Shown: positions 14,542-27,003, counted from the stretch's first letter. The stretch is 64,000 bases of DNA from Rutstroemia sp. NJR-2017a BVV2 (GCA_002946415.1 NJPS01000077.1:124001-188000); one strand, 5' to 3'. The notes: generated by a model from the letters alone, not told the origin. Numbers and translations: made by a program.

Positions 14542-15248
14542 ATGTCGGCCGTATCGAGAGTAAGAAGTGAAGCCTCGCAGCAGGCTTTATCGCTGGTATG
14601 TGACTATCAATTACTCCCAATGACTTTCCGCATCTATCATATCGAAAAGTTCTCGTTGCGATTGGGGGTGGAGGGGTAGCATGCGCGGCAGTCTTTGCAG
14701 ACATGCTGACTTAACTGCACAGTATCGCCAGCTTTTAAAACAAGGCCAACAATTCGCAGCATACAATTTTCGAGAATATGCGAAGCGACGGACGAGGGAT
14801 TCTTTCAGAGAACACAAGGACATTCAAGATGAGCGGAAGATTCAGGAGTTAATGCAGAAGGGATTACAGGAACTACAGAGTTTGAAGGTATGATAGACAG
14901 TACCTTGGAGTTGGTTGGAAGTCCAACGCTCTTGCGGTCGAACACGATATGAAGGGGCAATGCAGAGAAGATGGCGAATTGAAGTAGAGGAAAACAAGAT
15001 CCGGGGCTAACACTTCGCTTTCCAGAGGCAAACGGTTGTCAGCCAGTTCTACCAGCTTGACCGATTAGTTGTAGAGGGTGGAAAGACGGTATGATACTTT
15101 TACTACTGTGGGATCCAATACTAATGTATACACTCAGGGAAAACAGGGTGGGGACAGGAATGATATAATTAGACAGAAGGACACTGGGTATGATTTACGC
15201 CGCCAAATTCTGTTGATTTCATAGCTAACTTACTGCAGTTGGGATTGA
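14542..15248 (+). CDS. ISD11: Isd11, LYR-motif subunit of the mitochondrial cysteine desulfurase complex
   Basis: Partner of Nfs1 and acyl carrier protein in iron-sulfur cluster synthesis in the mitochondrial matrix. Five small exons: 14542-14595, 14723-14887, 15026-15088, 15138-15187 and 15239-15248, giving 113 residues. The first splice joins ...QQALSL to YRQLLKQGQQF and so creates the LYR tripeptide at residues 18-20. Other family hallmarks are YNFREYAKRRTRD, SQFYQLDRLVVEG and the C-terminal IIRQKDTGWD. The last exon contributes only three codons plus one base. Size matches the family. All donor and acceptor phases agree, so I am confident even though each exon alone is too short to stand out. 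Confidence 0.93.
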
Positions 15249-15657
15249 TATGGATCGATGAGCTATTAGCATTTAAAAGAGATCATAAAGCCTAAAAGTA
15301 TTTGGGTCTTGTTGTATCATTACGCGCGGAGTTGAACAGGGTTGGACGAATGCCGGTTTGGCACACATATACCAAATTATTCATGAACAATCACTCCTCA
15401 CAATGACATTACACTCACTATGCGTCTGGGCCATTTATACTAAAGGAGACCGGGCGTGAACCACTGCCTCTCTCGCTGGAGCGCACCTATGCGCCACTTT
15501 AGATAGTCCGTTGCCCATAATCCCCCCAATGCAGATTATGAGAAATTTAGCAATACGCTGAAATACACCTCAAAGTTATATCACTGTTATCCCTACTTTT
15601 CCCTTACTTCTACTTGAATACTTCGTGTAACATTTGGTAGGTCGGTATTATGTGACA

Positions 15658-15663
15658 CACGTG
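15658..15663. promoter_or_regulatory. CACGTG E-box
   Basis: Palindromic CACGTG within ACACGTGAC, about 220 bp upstream of the ATG at 15880 and 700 bp upstream of the gene at 16366. Such sites bind bHLH factors (for example Cbf1-type), but a six-base match can occur by chance. Confidence 0.25.
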
Positions 15664-15879
15664 ACTATGTAGTCGCGTCAACCTTGTTCATTTCAGCGCA
15701 GCAACATCTCGTCGCGCGCAAATCGTCACATCCTATCATTCTACTTTGCGCCCGCCGCATCTACGCCGTGATTATTGTTATTTTGTATAATTAACTTCGT
15801 GTATGTAGCTTTCAGTCAGTCAATTCATATTGAGCCTTAATCGTTGACTCAATCAAACCAATTGTTCAATTGCTAATCA

Positions 15880-16206
15880 ATGTCCTCACTAGTTCCGACC
15901 TTGAAGCGCCCGCCCACGACAGCGAAGAAGAAGTTGAAGACATCAAAAGGCAGATATTTCATCTCTGATAAAAGCTTTCGTATCACGAGCCATATCATCG
16001 TATTTAGCATACCGAGAAAGAAGCACATTCGAACACAGAGTGTGTGCCGCCAGAATCTGACACATTCAAGTCCCCTCGAGCGTAGAGCCCTATTCACTGC
16101 GACGAAAAACCTGCTCGGATACCGACTGGCAGCCAAAAAACATCGAGTCCAGTCTATTCGCCGCGCGCACACTGCTTTTGATCTAAATTGGTCGGCGACC
16201 GATTAA
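15880..16206 (+). CDS. Doubtful short basic protein
   Basis: An ATG-started frame of 108 codons (MSSLVPTLKRPPTTAKKKLK), Lys/Arg-rich, with no recognisable domain. The overlapping +2 frame over the first ~90 bases reads SSDLEAPAHDSEEEVEDIKR, which looks equally protein-like and ends at a stop. The true structure may therefore be a spliced gene, a gene remnant or nothing. Listed because the two gene-like frames coincide at one spot. Confidence 0.2.
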   Translation: MSSLVPTLKRPPTTAKKKLKTSKGRYFISDKSFRITSHIIVFSIPRKKHIRTQSVCRQNLTHSSPLERRALFTATKNLLGYRLAAKKHRVQSIRRAHTAFDLNWSATD

Positions 16207-16365
16207 ATCAAAGCTACTGCTTTCAGAAGAGCTTCTTTGGTCTCGAATTGGGGTCTTTTAGCAAGCAAGCGGAGCAAGACTAGCAGTTTAGGACCCATAG
16301 AAGCAAAATTATCTTGATCGCTTGGAAAAGCGTCAGTAACGAGGGAATTAAATCCCTAAGTTAAA

Positions 16366-19042
16366 ATGCCTGCAGTAAGTGCCAATCAGTGAATGGGCGC
16401 CGATGAACACCTCTGTGAACCGAAGACTCCCCATTCACCTCTCACTGCGAAACCATCACCAGGCTGACAATGGCGCATAGTACCGAACAGGAGGAAGACG
16501 GCAGAACCGAACAGGTTATGTAGACCACGACATCTTCGAAGGTCTCCCCGTAAGACATTGGCGACGAGAATACGTAACGGTAGCACCGCCCCCTTCACAA
16601 GAGAACAATAGCACACAAAATGATACCTGGGCGAACGAACTACCATGGGGCATGCCAAAAGATTCCCACCTGTTGCCCCAACACAGCCAAGATTTGTTGC
16701 GCGCAGCTCGCTCGGGACGAATATACAAGCGCCCGGCGCCGGCGGATGACGAAGATGCGGACGCCGAAACGTTAGGGGATAAAGCTGACAAGAAAGAAGA
16801 CGAGATGAGAGAAAGTGGCTTTACCGCCCGTGCATGGAAGCAGGTTCCAAGGCATCAGGAAGGATCGGATATCGACTTTCTTGCGAAGAGACGAAAGGGT
16901 CTTGTGTCTAATGTTCCTAAACCTGCGCCAGCGCCAACAGTCGTTAAAACTACGATCAGGAAAACAGACGCTGCAGGAAATGAGTATTTGCAGGATGTGG
17001 TTGTGCCTCACGGTCAGACGGTTGAAGGAGATATTGTTTCACAAACCACGATTCCCGATCCCAATGCTGTAGAAGCAACGCCGTTTCGTCGTAAGGGTCC
17101 GGTGGGGAAGAAAGGGAGACGTGGGCCAGGAAGGGGTAGGAAGAAGATCTTACCTATCACAACTCACGTCACCAGCGATCCTTCTGTTCAAGGTGGTAAT
17201 GCGACTTCTGCGAACCTTGGTCCCGATGTAAGTTGCATACATATAATATCACATGTAATCTTGCTAATCTTGTCTTAGGGTGTCAAAATTGAACCAAACA
17301 ATAACACAACTCCCGTCAAAAATGGAGACACAGATATGATGGACGACTCCAACCCAGCCTCAGATGACGATGAAGGAGATGATGGCGATCAAGGCGACGA
17401 CGACGATGATTCTTTCGACGCACTCAATTCACCCTCGCGACCACCTCGAGATCCTTCACAATCCCATCAGATCGCCCCTCCAAATATGCATAACATCCCG
17501 CACCTAGATTCACTGCACACAGCCATGGAAGGCGTAGAATACGCCGCCCCCACAAAACCCGAGATCGAAAGAATAAGAGAAAGCGAAGCCAGGTCCGCAG
17601 GCAGTCCACTCAAACAAATAGCTTTAACCACCTCTACCGTTAACTCCCCGCTAGTGTCCCCCATCGCAACGGCTGCTCCGGCATTAAATCCTGTTATCGA
17701 AGCACCAGCAGCAGCTCCTGTCTCGGAAACAGTCGCGGAAATCATAAAAGAAGAAGTTAGCATCAACCACGCCATGCAAGACATTGTAGAATCCTCCGCC
17801 CCGGTAGATTTACCTTCCCCGCCGCCCGCACCCACGGAGATCCATGAGCAGATGGCGGTGGAAACGAGGTTGGAGGAAGAGGAGGAGGAAGAGATGTTGT
17901 TGGATATTTTGGAGAATGCGGAGAATGCGAGGATTGGGGGAGATGTGGGCGAGATACCTGAGATTAAGGGCTCGGAAGGTGTGAATCCCGGTCCGAGTGC
18001 TTCGCCTATGAAAGAGTCAATCTCGCCACCAGCAGAGCCGACGCAAGCGTATGAACCGGTGGTTGAGAATCCCCCGCCGCAAGAAATGCCAGATCCAAGT
18101 CCACCACCGCCGCAAGCGATGTCAGAGGCTCCAGCAGCATCTTCGATTGAAGAGGCTCAACCCGCATTTGCGCACGAACACTACCAATCTCACGCCGTGA
18201 TGGAAGATTTCCCGTCTGCACCGGAAATCGAAGAGATAACACCTCCTCCTCAGACCAACGCAGCGCCCTCCGCATCTCCTGAGAAAGAACAAATCTCAGA
18301 ATCTGCTCCAGCTCTAGAACCAGAGCCAGAATCGATACAGATCCCAGAACCGCAGCCACAATCAGAGCCAGAGCCAGAGCCAAAAACAGAACCAGCTCCA
18401 CAAGTACCCGCCGAACCCGCGCCCGCGGTGCCTGAAATCCAACCCACCAGCACCGAACCAGCATCCGAACCAATCGCGGAACCGCAGCCGGAACAGATCA
18501 AGCTAGAGGAGGCGGAGGAAAGTAAACCAGGGGAACAAGTACAGGAGCAGGAACAAGTACCGGAGCCTGCACCAGCAGCAGAAGCAGAAGATGATGATGA
18601 CGGGTTCCCGGATCTGCTGGGCGGGCTGGAGAGGAATCTTTACGGGGGATCGGGACCGCCTGCATCGGTTGATGAAGAGAAGGGGGAGGGGGAGGTGAAG
18701 GGTGGAGAGGAGAAGGGTGTTGAGCTGCAGGGAGAGGGGCAGGGAGATGCGGTGGGGGTGGTTGGGGATGGGGATGGAGAGGTTGCAGCTGGTGGTGTTC
18801 TGGATGCGGAGGAAAGTGGTGCTGTTATGACTGGAGATGGGGAGAAGGAGAAGGAGAAAGATCAAGAGGTGGCGGTGGCGGTAGCGGTGGGGGAAACAAA
18901 CCCGGAAACAAAAGCGGAACCGGGAATAGACACGGAAGGGGAAGGGAAGAAAGAGGAGCAATCCCAAGCGGAAGCAGAAGAAAGGAAAGAGAGTGGGAAT
19001 GGGGAAGAGATGGACATTGATATTGACGTAGAGATGTCGTAG
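16366..19042 (+). CDS. Acidic, Pro/Glu-rich conserved hypothetical protein
   Basis: Three exons: a nine-base first exon 16366-16374 coding only MPA, then 16481-17227 and 17279-19042, giving 839 residues. The phase-0 donor GTAAGT at 16375 and acceptor TAG at 16478-16480 restore frame exactly. The N-terminal third looks conserved: FEGLPVRHWRREYV, LPQHSQDLLRAARSGRIYKR, and a basic GPVGKKGRRGPGRGRKK stretch that could be a nuclear signal or DNA-binding AT-hook-like patch. The remainder is disordered, dominated by Asp runs (DDDEGDDGDQGDDDDDS), Pro/Glu repeats (EPEPEPK, PEPQPQ) and Gly/Glu-rich blocks at the end. I remember similar proteins in other filamentous ascomycetes but cannot name a function. 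A nuclear role is inference. Confidence 0.8.
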
Positions 19043-20094
19043 AAGGCAAATAGGGATAGAATGATGTTAATTTCATTTCCGTTCCGCTCTTCCCGCCTTC
19101 TCCTTATGTTACCTACTCTTTCTGAGGGCTTTTACGTGTTCGCGGGGTTAGGTTAGGTTAGGTTAGGTTATGTTGGGTCAATGAATTCTTGGATGGGCAA
19201 AGCGGGGAGTTATATAGTAATGAATAGACAGTACGAGGTGAGAAAGAAAGTAAAGGCAAAAGAAAAAAAACGAGAGAAAAAGAAGTAGGGCAGGCAGTCA
19301 GTGTATAATATAATATACATAACCGGGATCCGATATCTATCTGATGGATGTATTTTTATATTTTTGTTTTTTCCTTTTTCCTGGTTTGGTTGTTGGGATG
19401 TATAAAGAAAGGACTTAGTTACTCGGCTTGGAGCTGATGGGATGAGATGATAAATAGATGGATTTATTGATTAAGATTTACCAAACATTTATTAGTAGGT
19501 ATCTATATGTCCATCTAGCTACCTTTCTTTCTGTAGTCTTTCTCCGCAGACCATAGCACACTCAACTCACCACACCACACTTGCACATCATACAGCACAT
19601 CGAACGCGAACCTAACCTCTTCGAACAACCTGAAGGGCCGACATGATACTTTGTGGATATGTAACATTCCGAGAAATAGTAGTATCGTGGCCCAATACAC
19701 CAAACTATGAAGCTGGTGCGTTTCTCGCTTCTTGTCCGGTTTCCTTCCCTTTGCGAGGAGAACTTCATGAGCCCATCACATCTTGGTCTGCAGCAAAATC
19801 ACATCATCACAGTGGCAAACCACATAGTTAAAACATTGCATTGCACTTCTTTTGGCTCTTATTGTCCTATCTGGATGAATTCAGCCATAAACCTTTCCAT
19901 CTATACCAGGCAAGATATCCTCGTTCAAAGCAAGGCCAATCTCGCCCGAAAGGCTACTTCCAGCCCAAGTATAGGTATACATATCCCCCAAATATCTGAC
20001 AAATAAGAGAAGATTGCTATGACACGGAGATGTTCATAGCAAGAAATTGCATGACAATTGAATATCCCAGTTCATGTCAACAACAAGAACGGGA
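19043..20094. other. Intergenic, convergent 3' ends
   Basis: About 1 kb between the stop of the acidic protein gene (+) and the stop of the DEAD-box gene (-). Contains a (GGTTA)5 run and A/T-rich sequence; no gene seen. Confidence 0.6.
19146..19170 (+). repeat. (GGTTA)5 microsatellite
   Basis: Five perfect GGTTA units about 100 bp after the upstream stop codon. It resembles but is not the fungal telomere repeat TTAGGG, and sits between ordinary genes. Confidence 0.85.
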
Positions 20095-22295
20095 TCACCA
20101 TCCTCCACCACCAGTACTCCAGCCACCCTCAGCAGCAGGTGCAGCTTTGGCAGTTTCAGTAGCGGCTCCCCATCCACCAGCAGCAGCAGGTGCAGCTTCG
20201 GCAGTTTCAGTAGCACCCCATCCACCAGCGCCAGAACCAGCACCAGCATCAGCACCACCCCAAGCATCACCGCCAGCAGCAGCATCCCCATCCGCCTTTT
20301 CGCCGTCTCCCTCACCATCTGCTTCCTCATCGTCGGACTCATCGTCGAAAGTAAGAGCTTGTACATCGCCGTTTACATTACCTGTCTGGTCATCGATAGT
20401 GAACCCTTCTGGAATGTGCTCCTGAAGGAAGTCCGGAATCTGTTGGCCATTTTCTAACAAGACCTTAACAAGTGTTTCAGCAAGGTCCGAATCACGGTCG
20501 TTGTAGAAGGAAGTAGCAAGACCCATGTTCCCAATACGCCCAGTACGACCTAAAATAGTCCAGTTAGTTGTGCATAAGAACTTGGGGAAGTAGACTAACC
20601 AATTCGATGGGTGTACTCTTCAATACCGCCATACTGAGTTGACGGCAGATCATAGTTGATGACATGCATTACATTGTGCACATCCAAGCCGCGAGCCGAA
20701 ACACCAGTAGCGATCAAAATGGGGGTTTTGCCGTTGCGGAATGCACGAATAGAGTCCTCGCGTTCGCGTTGGGTGCGGTCCGCGTGGATAGATGTACAGG
20801 GCAAGTCGCTATTGAAGAGGTAGTCGTCAATCTCATCTGCCGCACGCTTGCTATTAACGAAGATGATGGTTCTCGCCGGGGGTGTGGACAAAAGCAGGTC
20901 GTATAAGGCTTGGCGCTTTCTAGCAGATTCGGCATAGATAATGTCCTGCTTGATGTTCTTATGCGAACTGCCAGCGCGGCCAACACGGATTCGCACATGC
21001 TCATGAGACAAATGATCCTTGGCAAGCTTTCGTGCATTCTTGGGGAAGGTCGCAGAAAACATCATGTAAGTGATGTTTCCCTCTTCTTGATCTAGGGAAA
21101 GATTAGCCTGGGCCATACAAGATCAGCAAAAGGATACTCACCTCCTCCAGTCATGATCTGGTTGAGCTCGGTCTCCCAATCAGATTGCAACATCTCATCG
21201 GCTTCATCGATAACCATATACTTTAGACGCTTCAATGTCAAAGCATGAGGACGGCGAATCATATCGCACAAGCGACCAGGAGTACCGATCAGTACATCAC
21301 AACCTTTGCCGAGCTGCAAGAGCTGCTCTGGCAAAGGACCGCCACCATAGACGACGCAAGGACGAAGCATGGTCCGGTAACAGAAGCGACGAGCTTCATC
21401 AAAGATTTGAGTCGCTAGTTCTCGACTTGGGCAGACTACAACAACCAACGGCTCGGCTCTGACTATACCGTCTCGACCAGCCACGAAAGTTGCCGGATTG
21501 GGTCTAGGAGCAGCGAGCTTCTTTGCCTTACCCATCAACTTTGACAAGATTGGGATCAAAAAAGCGGCTGTTTTGCCAGAACCTATTTCAAACCACACCA
21601 TTAATTCCGAGAGACAATATACCAGAGGCAGGATGTAACTTACCAGTCTGAGCACACGCAACTATATCATGACCCTTCTTCACTGCGGGAAGGCAATATT
21701 GCTGAATTGGAGTAGGAACATTGTATCCAGCGAGCTTTACATTTTGCAGCATGACAGGGTGCAAGCCGGCGTCTTCAAATTTGCGAATAGGCTCAATCTT
21801 GACTGTGCCTTCTTGCACAACTGTGAGCTCAGCAATCCTAGGGAAGTTTTAGCTTTGGTTTCTGAAAGTGAACGGAACATAATACTTGTCAAAGCTCAGG
21901 CCCTGGCGAACATGGTTGTTCTTCTTGCCAAATAACTGTTCCTCAAGGGCAGGAAAAGAAGGACCGACATCTCCGTATTCATCGTCCCACTCATACACTG
22001 CACCACTAGATGCCCATTCTCCCTCGCGCAAACCGCCGACAGCAAGAGTTTCGGTTCCGGTTTCAACTTCTGCCTCAGCCTGTGGCTCGCCATCTGCAGC
22101 AGCAGCAGCTTCGGCTTGAGCATCCGCGAGCTCTTTGGATGACTTGTTGTAGACGTCGTAGTTGTAGGACTGTTTTTTGACCCAGCCAGCCTCTTGTGGG
22201 TTCTTGCGTTCGACGGTGGAGACGGCATCGTCACCGGCTTGGCTGGCTGAATCAGGCAGGGCAGCAGCCATGTCTTCGGTTCCCCAAGCAGCCAT
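20095..22295 (-). CDS. DEAD-box ATP-dependent RNA helicase (Ded1/Vasa-like)
   Basis: Five exons on the minus strand: 22295-21886, 21837-21644, 21582-21142, 21091-20600 and 20549-20095, giving 663 residues. The helicase motifs appear in order: Q motif (GYNVPTPIQQYCLP), I (AQTGSGKT, split by an intron), Ia (PSRELA, Ser where PTRELA is usual), TPGR, II (DEAD), III (SAT), V (ARGLDV), VI (HRIGRTGR, again split by an intron). The ~170-residue N-terminal region is acidic and Ala/Glu-rich. The C-terminus is acidic (TFDDESDDEEADGEGDGE), then Gly/Ala/Trp-rich, ending GGGGW. Role is RNA remodelling, probably in translation or RNP handling. It resembles Ded1/DDX3 and Vasa most, but I cannot say whether it is the Ded1 orthologue or a paralogue. 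Confidence 0.92.
20098..20265 (-). repeat. Gly-Trp repeat tail of the DEAD-box protein
   Basis: The last 56 residues hold five Trp, all next to Gly, in two near-identical units (GGWGATETAEAAPAA and GGWGAATETAKAAPAA) followed by GGWSTGGGGW. The DNA shows the same tandem structure. Confidence 0.85.
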
Positions 22296-24813
22296 GATAG
22301 CTAATAGATCTGATCTGCGAGGGATGGATGTTAGTTATATCGCAGTAGAATCAATCAGAGGTAGGTGGATCAAGAAAGTGTGAAAGAAATCGTGCCATCT
22401 CGTAAGAAAAAAGACAAGTGGCAGATATTGATAGTGACTTACCAGAGAGACGTGAAGATTGGCTGCGATCTGAAGAAGAAGTCAGCGACAAATCCCATAG
22501 TTGAGAAATAAACTGGTTGTAGCGGAAGAGGAAAGTGTTTGTGAAGGAAATTTCGGGAAGTGAAATCCACCAGTGAATATGACTCTGTAGGAAGGCTCAA
22601 CGATCTTGATAGATTGCGCCTATCTAAGAGAAAGAGCGTGTCTGGGTTGAAGGTGAGGATCGTATGGAAGGAAGGGTAGGAAAGGGAGGATTTGAAATGG
22701 GAAGAAATTGCTGGATTGCTGGGAATTGAGGCACTTACAAGTAGAGGTGAAACGCAATCGACTTGGAGCCAATCGAAGTTGCCGAAAGTGACTTGAAAGT
22801 CCAGATACTGCGAAGACCAATAAGTAAGACGTTAATAAATGGAGTTATGTGTGTATGAAAGAGCTCCGACATCAAGGTAGTTTCGCTATTGTTGCGATCT
22901 TGGATGGAGAATTGGACACAAACAATGGATATCACCAAGAGATGATGGGAGAGGAAGGGGAAAGAGGAAACCGCTGTGTTTTGAACTTACAATCAAAAAG
23001 TGAAGTATGGAAGTTTTGCGGAAAGAAGAGAGCGGAGGGTGAAGGATTGAGGTTCTTTAACCTGAGAAAAGAAGAAGATGATGGAGGGGAAGGGGAATTG
23101 TCTGAGATAATCGATCAAGATCAAAGAGACCTGGTATGGTCTTCTTCCTGGTCTTGGTTGATGGATTGAAAAAGGTTTGTGGAGTTGTAGAAAGATTGGA
23201 GGTATAAATGGAAGGAAGTGGAAGAGTGAATATAAAGTTGAAGAGCACTGGAGGGTGAAGTGAATGACATTTCAAAGCAGCTCAGTCGTATTTTCAAAAA
23301 CCTCTGATTGGCTACAGGAGGAAAAAGAAGGCAAGAGCAGGTGTTGCTAGGTGACGACGATTATATATGGAAGAGGAAAGAGCCTGCTGTACCTCAGCAT
23401 TGGATGACCTACTGTAGCTATGACGGTGCCAACTTGACCGCGCTTCAATAGAGAATTCCTGTAGTCATGCAACGGTGAAAGGAAAATGTGCCTATGTTCT
23501 TTCCTTTATCGTTGAAGCATGGGAAATTTAACCATCTTACCACCCTCTACGCCAAAGTCTCCTCTCTCCTACTGTATGCTCTCGACACATGTGACATGAT
23601 CAGTGCTTCTCTACTTATAATTTATCCAAACACAATCATTAGCTGCCCTTCTTAAGCTCATGCTTTGAGTAATTCATACGTTGATTACCAGCTCTTTGCA
23701 TTTGCTGAACGTGAATGGACTTACTGATCTCTTGTATCCAAACTATCAGATACCTCTCCCTTTAGCTCGTGCTCTCATGTCAATTTTAAAGAGACAAACT
23801 CGCATCAGCAGGATAGATGACGAGATAGAATCGCGCAGCTTATGAAGGATACGGAGTACGCATCCGACCTCCGCTGAAGAGCCATCGTCGAGCTCTTAGA
23901 AGCAGTCCTTAGGGACCCTCGCTTCGACAGGTGTTGTTACAAACGAACCATACACCAAAACCCCTAGGAAGAAGTATCCAATACGGTATGAAGTACTTGA
24001 CTGCTCCCACTTTGCTTCTCTCATCAGCTACAACTCTTATACCTTATCGCCGTGTGCCTGTGTCTCGTTGATAGCTAAACTGCCTTCTATGTCACCGTGT
24101 CGAATTTCACCACACGTGGCAGTAGCATGCTCCGAGCGTCGGGTGTTCCTCCTACCACGACCGTCCGTATACGAAGCGTTCTGAGTGACAGCATGGATGT
24201 AATGTCTCACGGCTCTCATTGTTTGACAATATCTCAAGGCTAGACGTCTTAGACACTTTACGCCACTTGGCGGCCACACACGTGATTGAACCAAGAGTAG
24301 CACATCCTATTCTTGCTGCGCAAGGGAGTGTACGTGCTTCTTTTCTTCTCGTAAAACTCCCCCACAGGTTTGTGGCGTTGAATGCAAGACATCCCCCGCC
24401 TTTATAAGTCATCAATAGAGAAAAACTCCGTGTACGATTGAGTGGATATAGATATATACTTTCTATAATCTATTCTATATGTCGTGATCATGCTCATCAT
24501 ACCATCAACATCTCTACGCTTGCTTGGAGATGAGATATAAATACAAGAGGAAGAAGAGAGGATATCTAGTCGTTACCTCATACAAGTCCATATCCATGCA
24601 TTCCACTCTCTGCCTTCCAATCCGCCTACCACCTTATGTTGAACTCCGCAAAATTGGAATTTCCTACTTTCCCAGTGCAGAGAAAAGCAGACAAGCCAAC
24701 ATGAATAACAATGACAGAACCAAGAATTAGAATATCCCACGTACTATGGGACATTCGTTCGAGTCGCCAAAACTCATCGTCCCAAACCGGCGTGTTTTTC
24801 AACCCTGGAGAGC
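22296..24813. other. Intergenic region, no supported gene
   Basis: About 2.5 kb upstream of the DEAD-box start and downstream of the ABC1-family stop, both genes on the minus strand. The first several hundred bases probably carry the helicase promoter and 5' UTR. Short frames (for example 22849-23169, +) have no recognisable content and I do not call them. Confidence 0.5.
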
Positions 24814-27003
24814 CTAACCCTCGAAAACATTATGTTGCAGATCCACCCCAAACTGATCCTTCGCCATCATCCTCATCTGCTTCTCGATATCGTCCTCCAT
24901 TCCCTGCCCCCATCCCGCCAATTGCCGAATCTTACTTACGAAGAACACTGCATCACTGCTGAGCAACACGAATCTAAACAGCAAATGTCTCCAAGCATTG
25001 ACCCATCTCTCCCTCCATCCCAGGCCCACATCATCGACCAAACTACGCGACGCCCACCACCCGGTCATCTTTATCCTGTTTACAGGCGAGCCAAGGAATT
25101 GGTTGTTTCCTTGCACAATACGCATATTGCGGCCGATGAAGAGAAGCTCTCGCGGGAAATTCTCTTCTTCAGAGAGAACGTCGCGAATACCTTGACGCAT
25201 GCGCTCTTGAACTTCGTAGTGGCGTTCTGCAGGCGTCTTGCCCTTGAGATCTCTCGTAATACGTTCTTTAGTGCTGCCATCCCCACCATCATAAGGTCTC
25301 ATCAGCGTCGCAGAAGCAAAGAGATCGGGGGCTTTTACTCCCCATGCGGATGTGATGCCGTTGAGAGTGGCGTTGTCGAAGGTCATGATTGCTTTCCAGA
25401 ATTGGCAGTACTGACGACGGAACTGCGGGGTCATGGAGACGTAGAGGCCGTGGTCAATGAGCACTAATTCTGGTTTTCCGTTGGGTAGTCGGCGAATGAA
25501 AATATTGCCTGGGTGGGGATCGCAGTGGACCAGACCCCAAAGGAACATTTGTGCGGAAAAGAGGTCAACCATGGTTGTCATCACTTCTTTGAGACTGAGT
25601 CCAAGACCCCCTTTACCCGAGCGCCCGCGCCATTCGCTGCTGCGATCAGGTTTAAGATTGTCGGCGGATTGAAAACTAGGTGCATTTGGAGTGGATAATG
25701 GCGTTCCTTGAGCACCGGGTGATCCTGTCCCGTAGCCACCTTGCCAGGGAGCAGTGAGAGCTTCTTTGTCCCAGAGCCGAACCCCTTCTATCCATTCAGT
25801 GGTCATGATACGCTTTGAAGATAACTCGCGGTAGACTTTGGGAATGTAAACGCGACCATTGAGTCTAGGCTCGCCTGCTACAAACTCTGCCATCTTCTCG
25901 GAGTTGTTGGCTTCGTTAACGAAGTCGGTCTCCAACATTAGACGCTCTGTAATATACGGAACTAAGCTGTAGAGAGGGAGATCGAACCATGTCGCATATA
26001 CTTTCATCACGACCCTGGGCGAATGGTTAGCGATCTGCTGGCCACATTTAAATACCCAGCATAAGGCGCGAGCATGTGCTGACTAGGTATGCAATTAAAA
26101 ATTTAGGAGCTTACCTGAAAGTCCATAGATCCCAACCCACTTGACTTGCAATCTCCCTCTTCTGCACCTTGACGGCCACCTCTCTTCCATCTGCCAACCT
26201 GGCCCAATGAACTTGTGCGACTGATGCCGAAGCTCTAGCTTTCCTTTCAAAGACTCCCTTTCCAGGCTCATTTGCAAAGCTCACGCCAAAGACCTCTTCC
26301 ACGCTCTTGCCACCAAAATCTTCTCGAATGACTTTCTCGACGTCACTCCAACCGTTTTGCGGCGCATCGTCGAACATTCTTGCGAACATTTTCTGAAATT
26401 CTGGAGGTAGGACCGCACTTTGCATGGCGATTGCTTGACCAATCTGCACGACTATTAGTAGATGTCTCTGGACAGAAGAACATATCTCGAAAGCCCTACC
26501 TTTAGGTAGAGCCCACCATTCTGATGCAGAAGATTGAACAATCGCTCCGCATTCCTCCTATGCAAATCGGTGATGTCTCCGCCAGTCAGTGGTTTTGGTC
26601 GAAAGTTGAGTTTATAATCTATCGCCACCAGTATTCCCAAACCAAATGTGCGTAACGATCTCGTGAGAGAAGATGCATAGAATTGTGTATCAAGCAGGTA
26701 GGCAATTCCGGTGACTGCAGAAACGTACAGCAGTCGTCGTCCCCATTTTATCGTCCGTGGATAGTGCTTCGCAGGCACAGCCTTTCCAAGGGATGCTGGC
26801 GAAGGGGGCACGAAGGGTTGGTATCTCTGCGTTTGCACCGAGCGCCGTGTTGTTTTCGTATATACATTACTGTTGGTGTTCCTTGCGTGGCGTGGGACGA
26901 AAGAATACGTTGGTGAAGATGAAGAAAGGAAAGTCTTCAATGAAGAGGGACTACACGCTGGGACAATGCGTCTTGAACCTTTGCCTGCCCATTGCAGGTA
27001 CAT
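24814..27003 (-). CDS. ABC1/ADCK (UbiB) family atypical kinase, probably mitochondrial
   Basis: Three exons on the minus strand: 27003-26500, 26443-26115 and 26014-24814, giving 677 residues. The N-terminus is basic and Ser-rich without acidic residues (MYLQWAGKGSRRIVPACS), typical of a mitochondrial presequence. A likely membrane segment follows (LLYVSAVTGIAYLLD, ~105). Family marks: KxGQ (YLK|IGQ across the first intron, residues 168-171), the Ala-rich nucleotide loop (ASASVAQVH), VAVKVQ lysine, ETDFVNEANN, HCDPHPGN catalytic loop and DHGL. A Ser/Pro/Gly-rich insertion of ~50 residues separates the two lobes (GSPGAQGTPLSTPNA...). Relatives in yeast (Coq8, Mcp2/Cqd2, Cqd1) act in coenzyme Q biology and lipid homeostasis. 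It looks closest to the ADCK1/Mcp2 branch, but I would not insist on the subfamily. Confidence 0.9.

Larger units (their letters stand above)
15249..16365. other. Intergenic region with one doubtful short frame
   Basis: Between Isd11 and the acidic protein gene, both on the plus strand. It contains a CACGTG E-box (15658-15663) and the doubtful frame at 15880-16206, listed separately. Nothing else supported. Confidence 0.5.

Noticed and set aside
19146..19170. (GGTTA)5 as an internal telomere relic
   Set aside because: The unit is GGTTA, not TTAGGG, only 25 bases long and between normal genes; ordinary microsatellite.
22849..23169. 106-codon plus-strand frame upstream of the helicase
   Set aside because: Lies in the probable helicase promoter/5' UTR and shows only charged low-complexity sequence.
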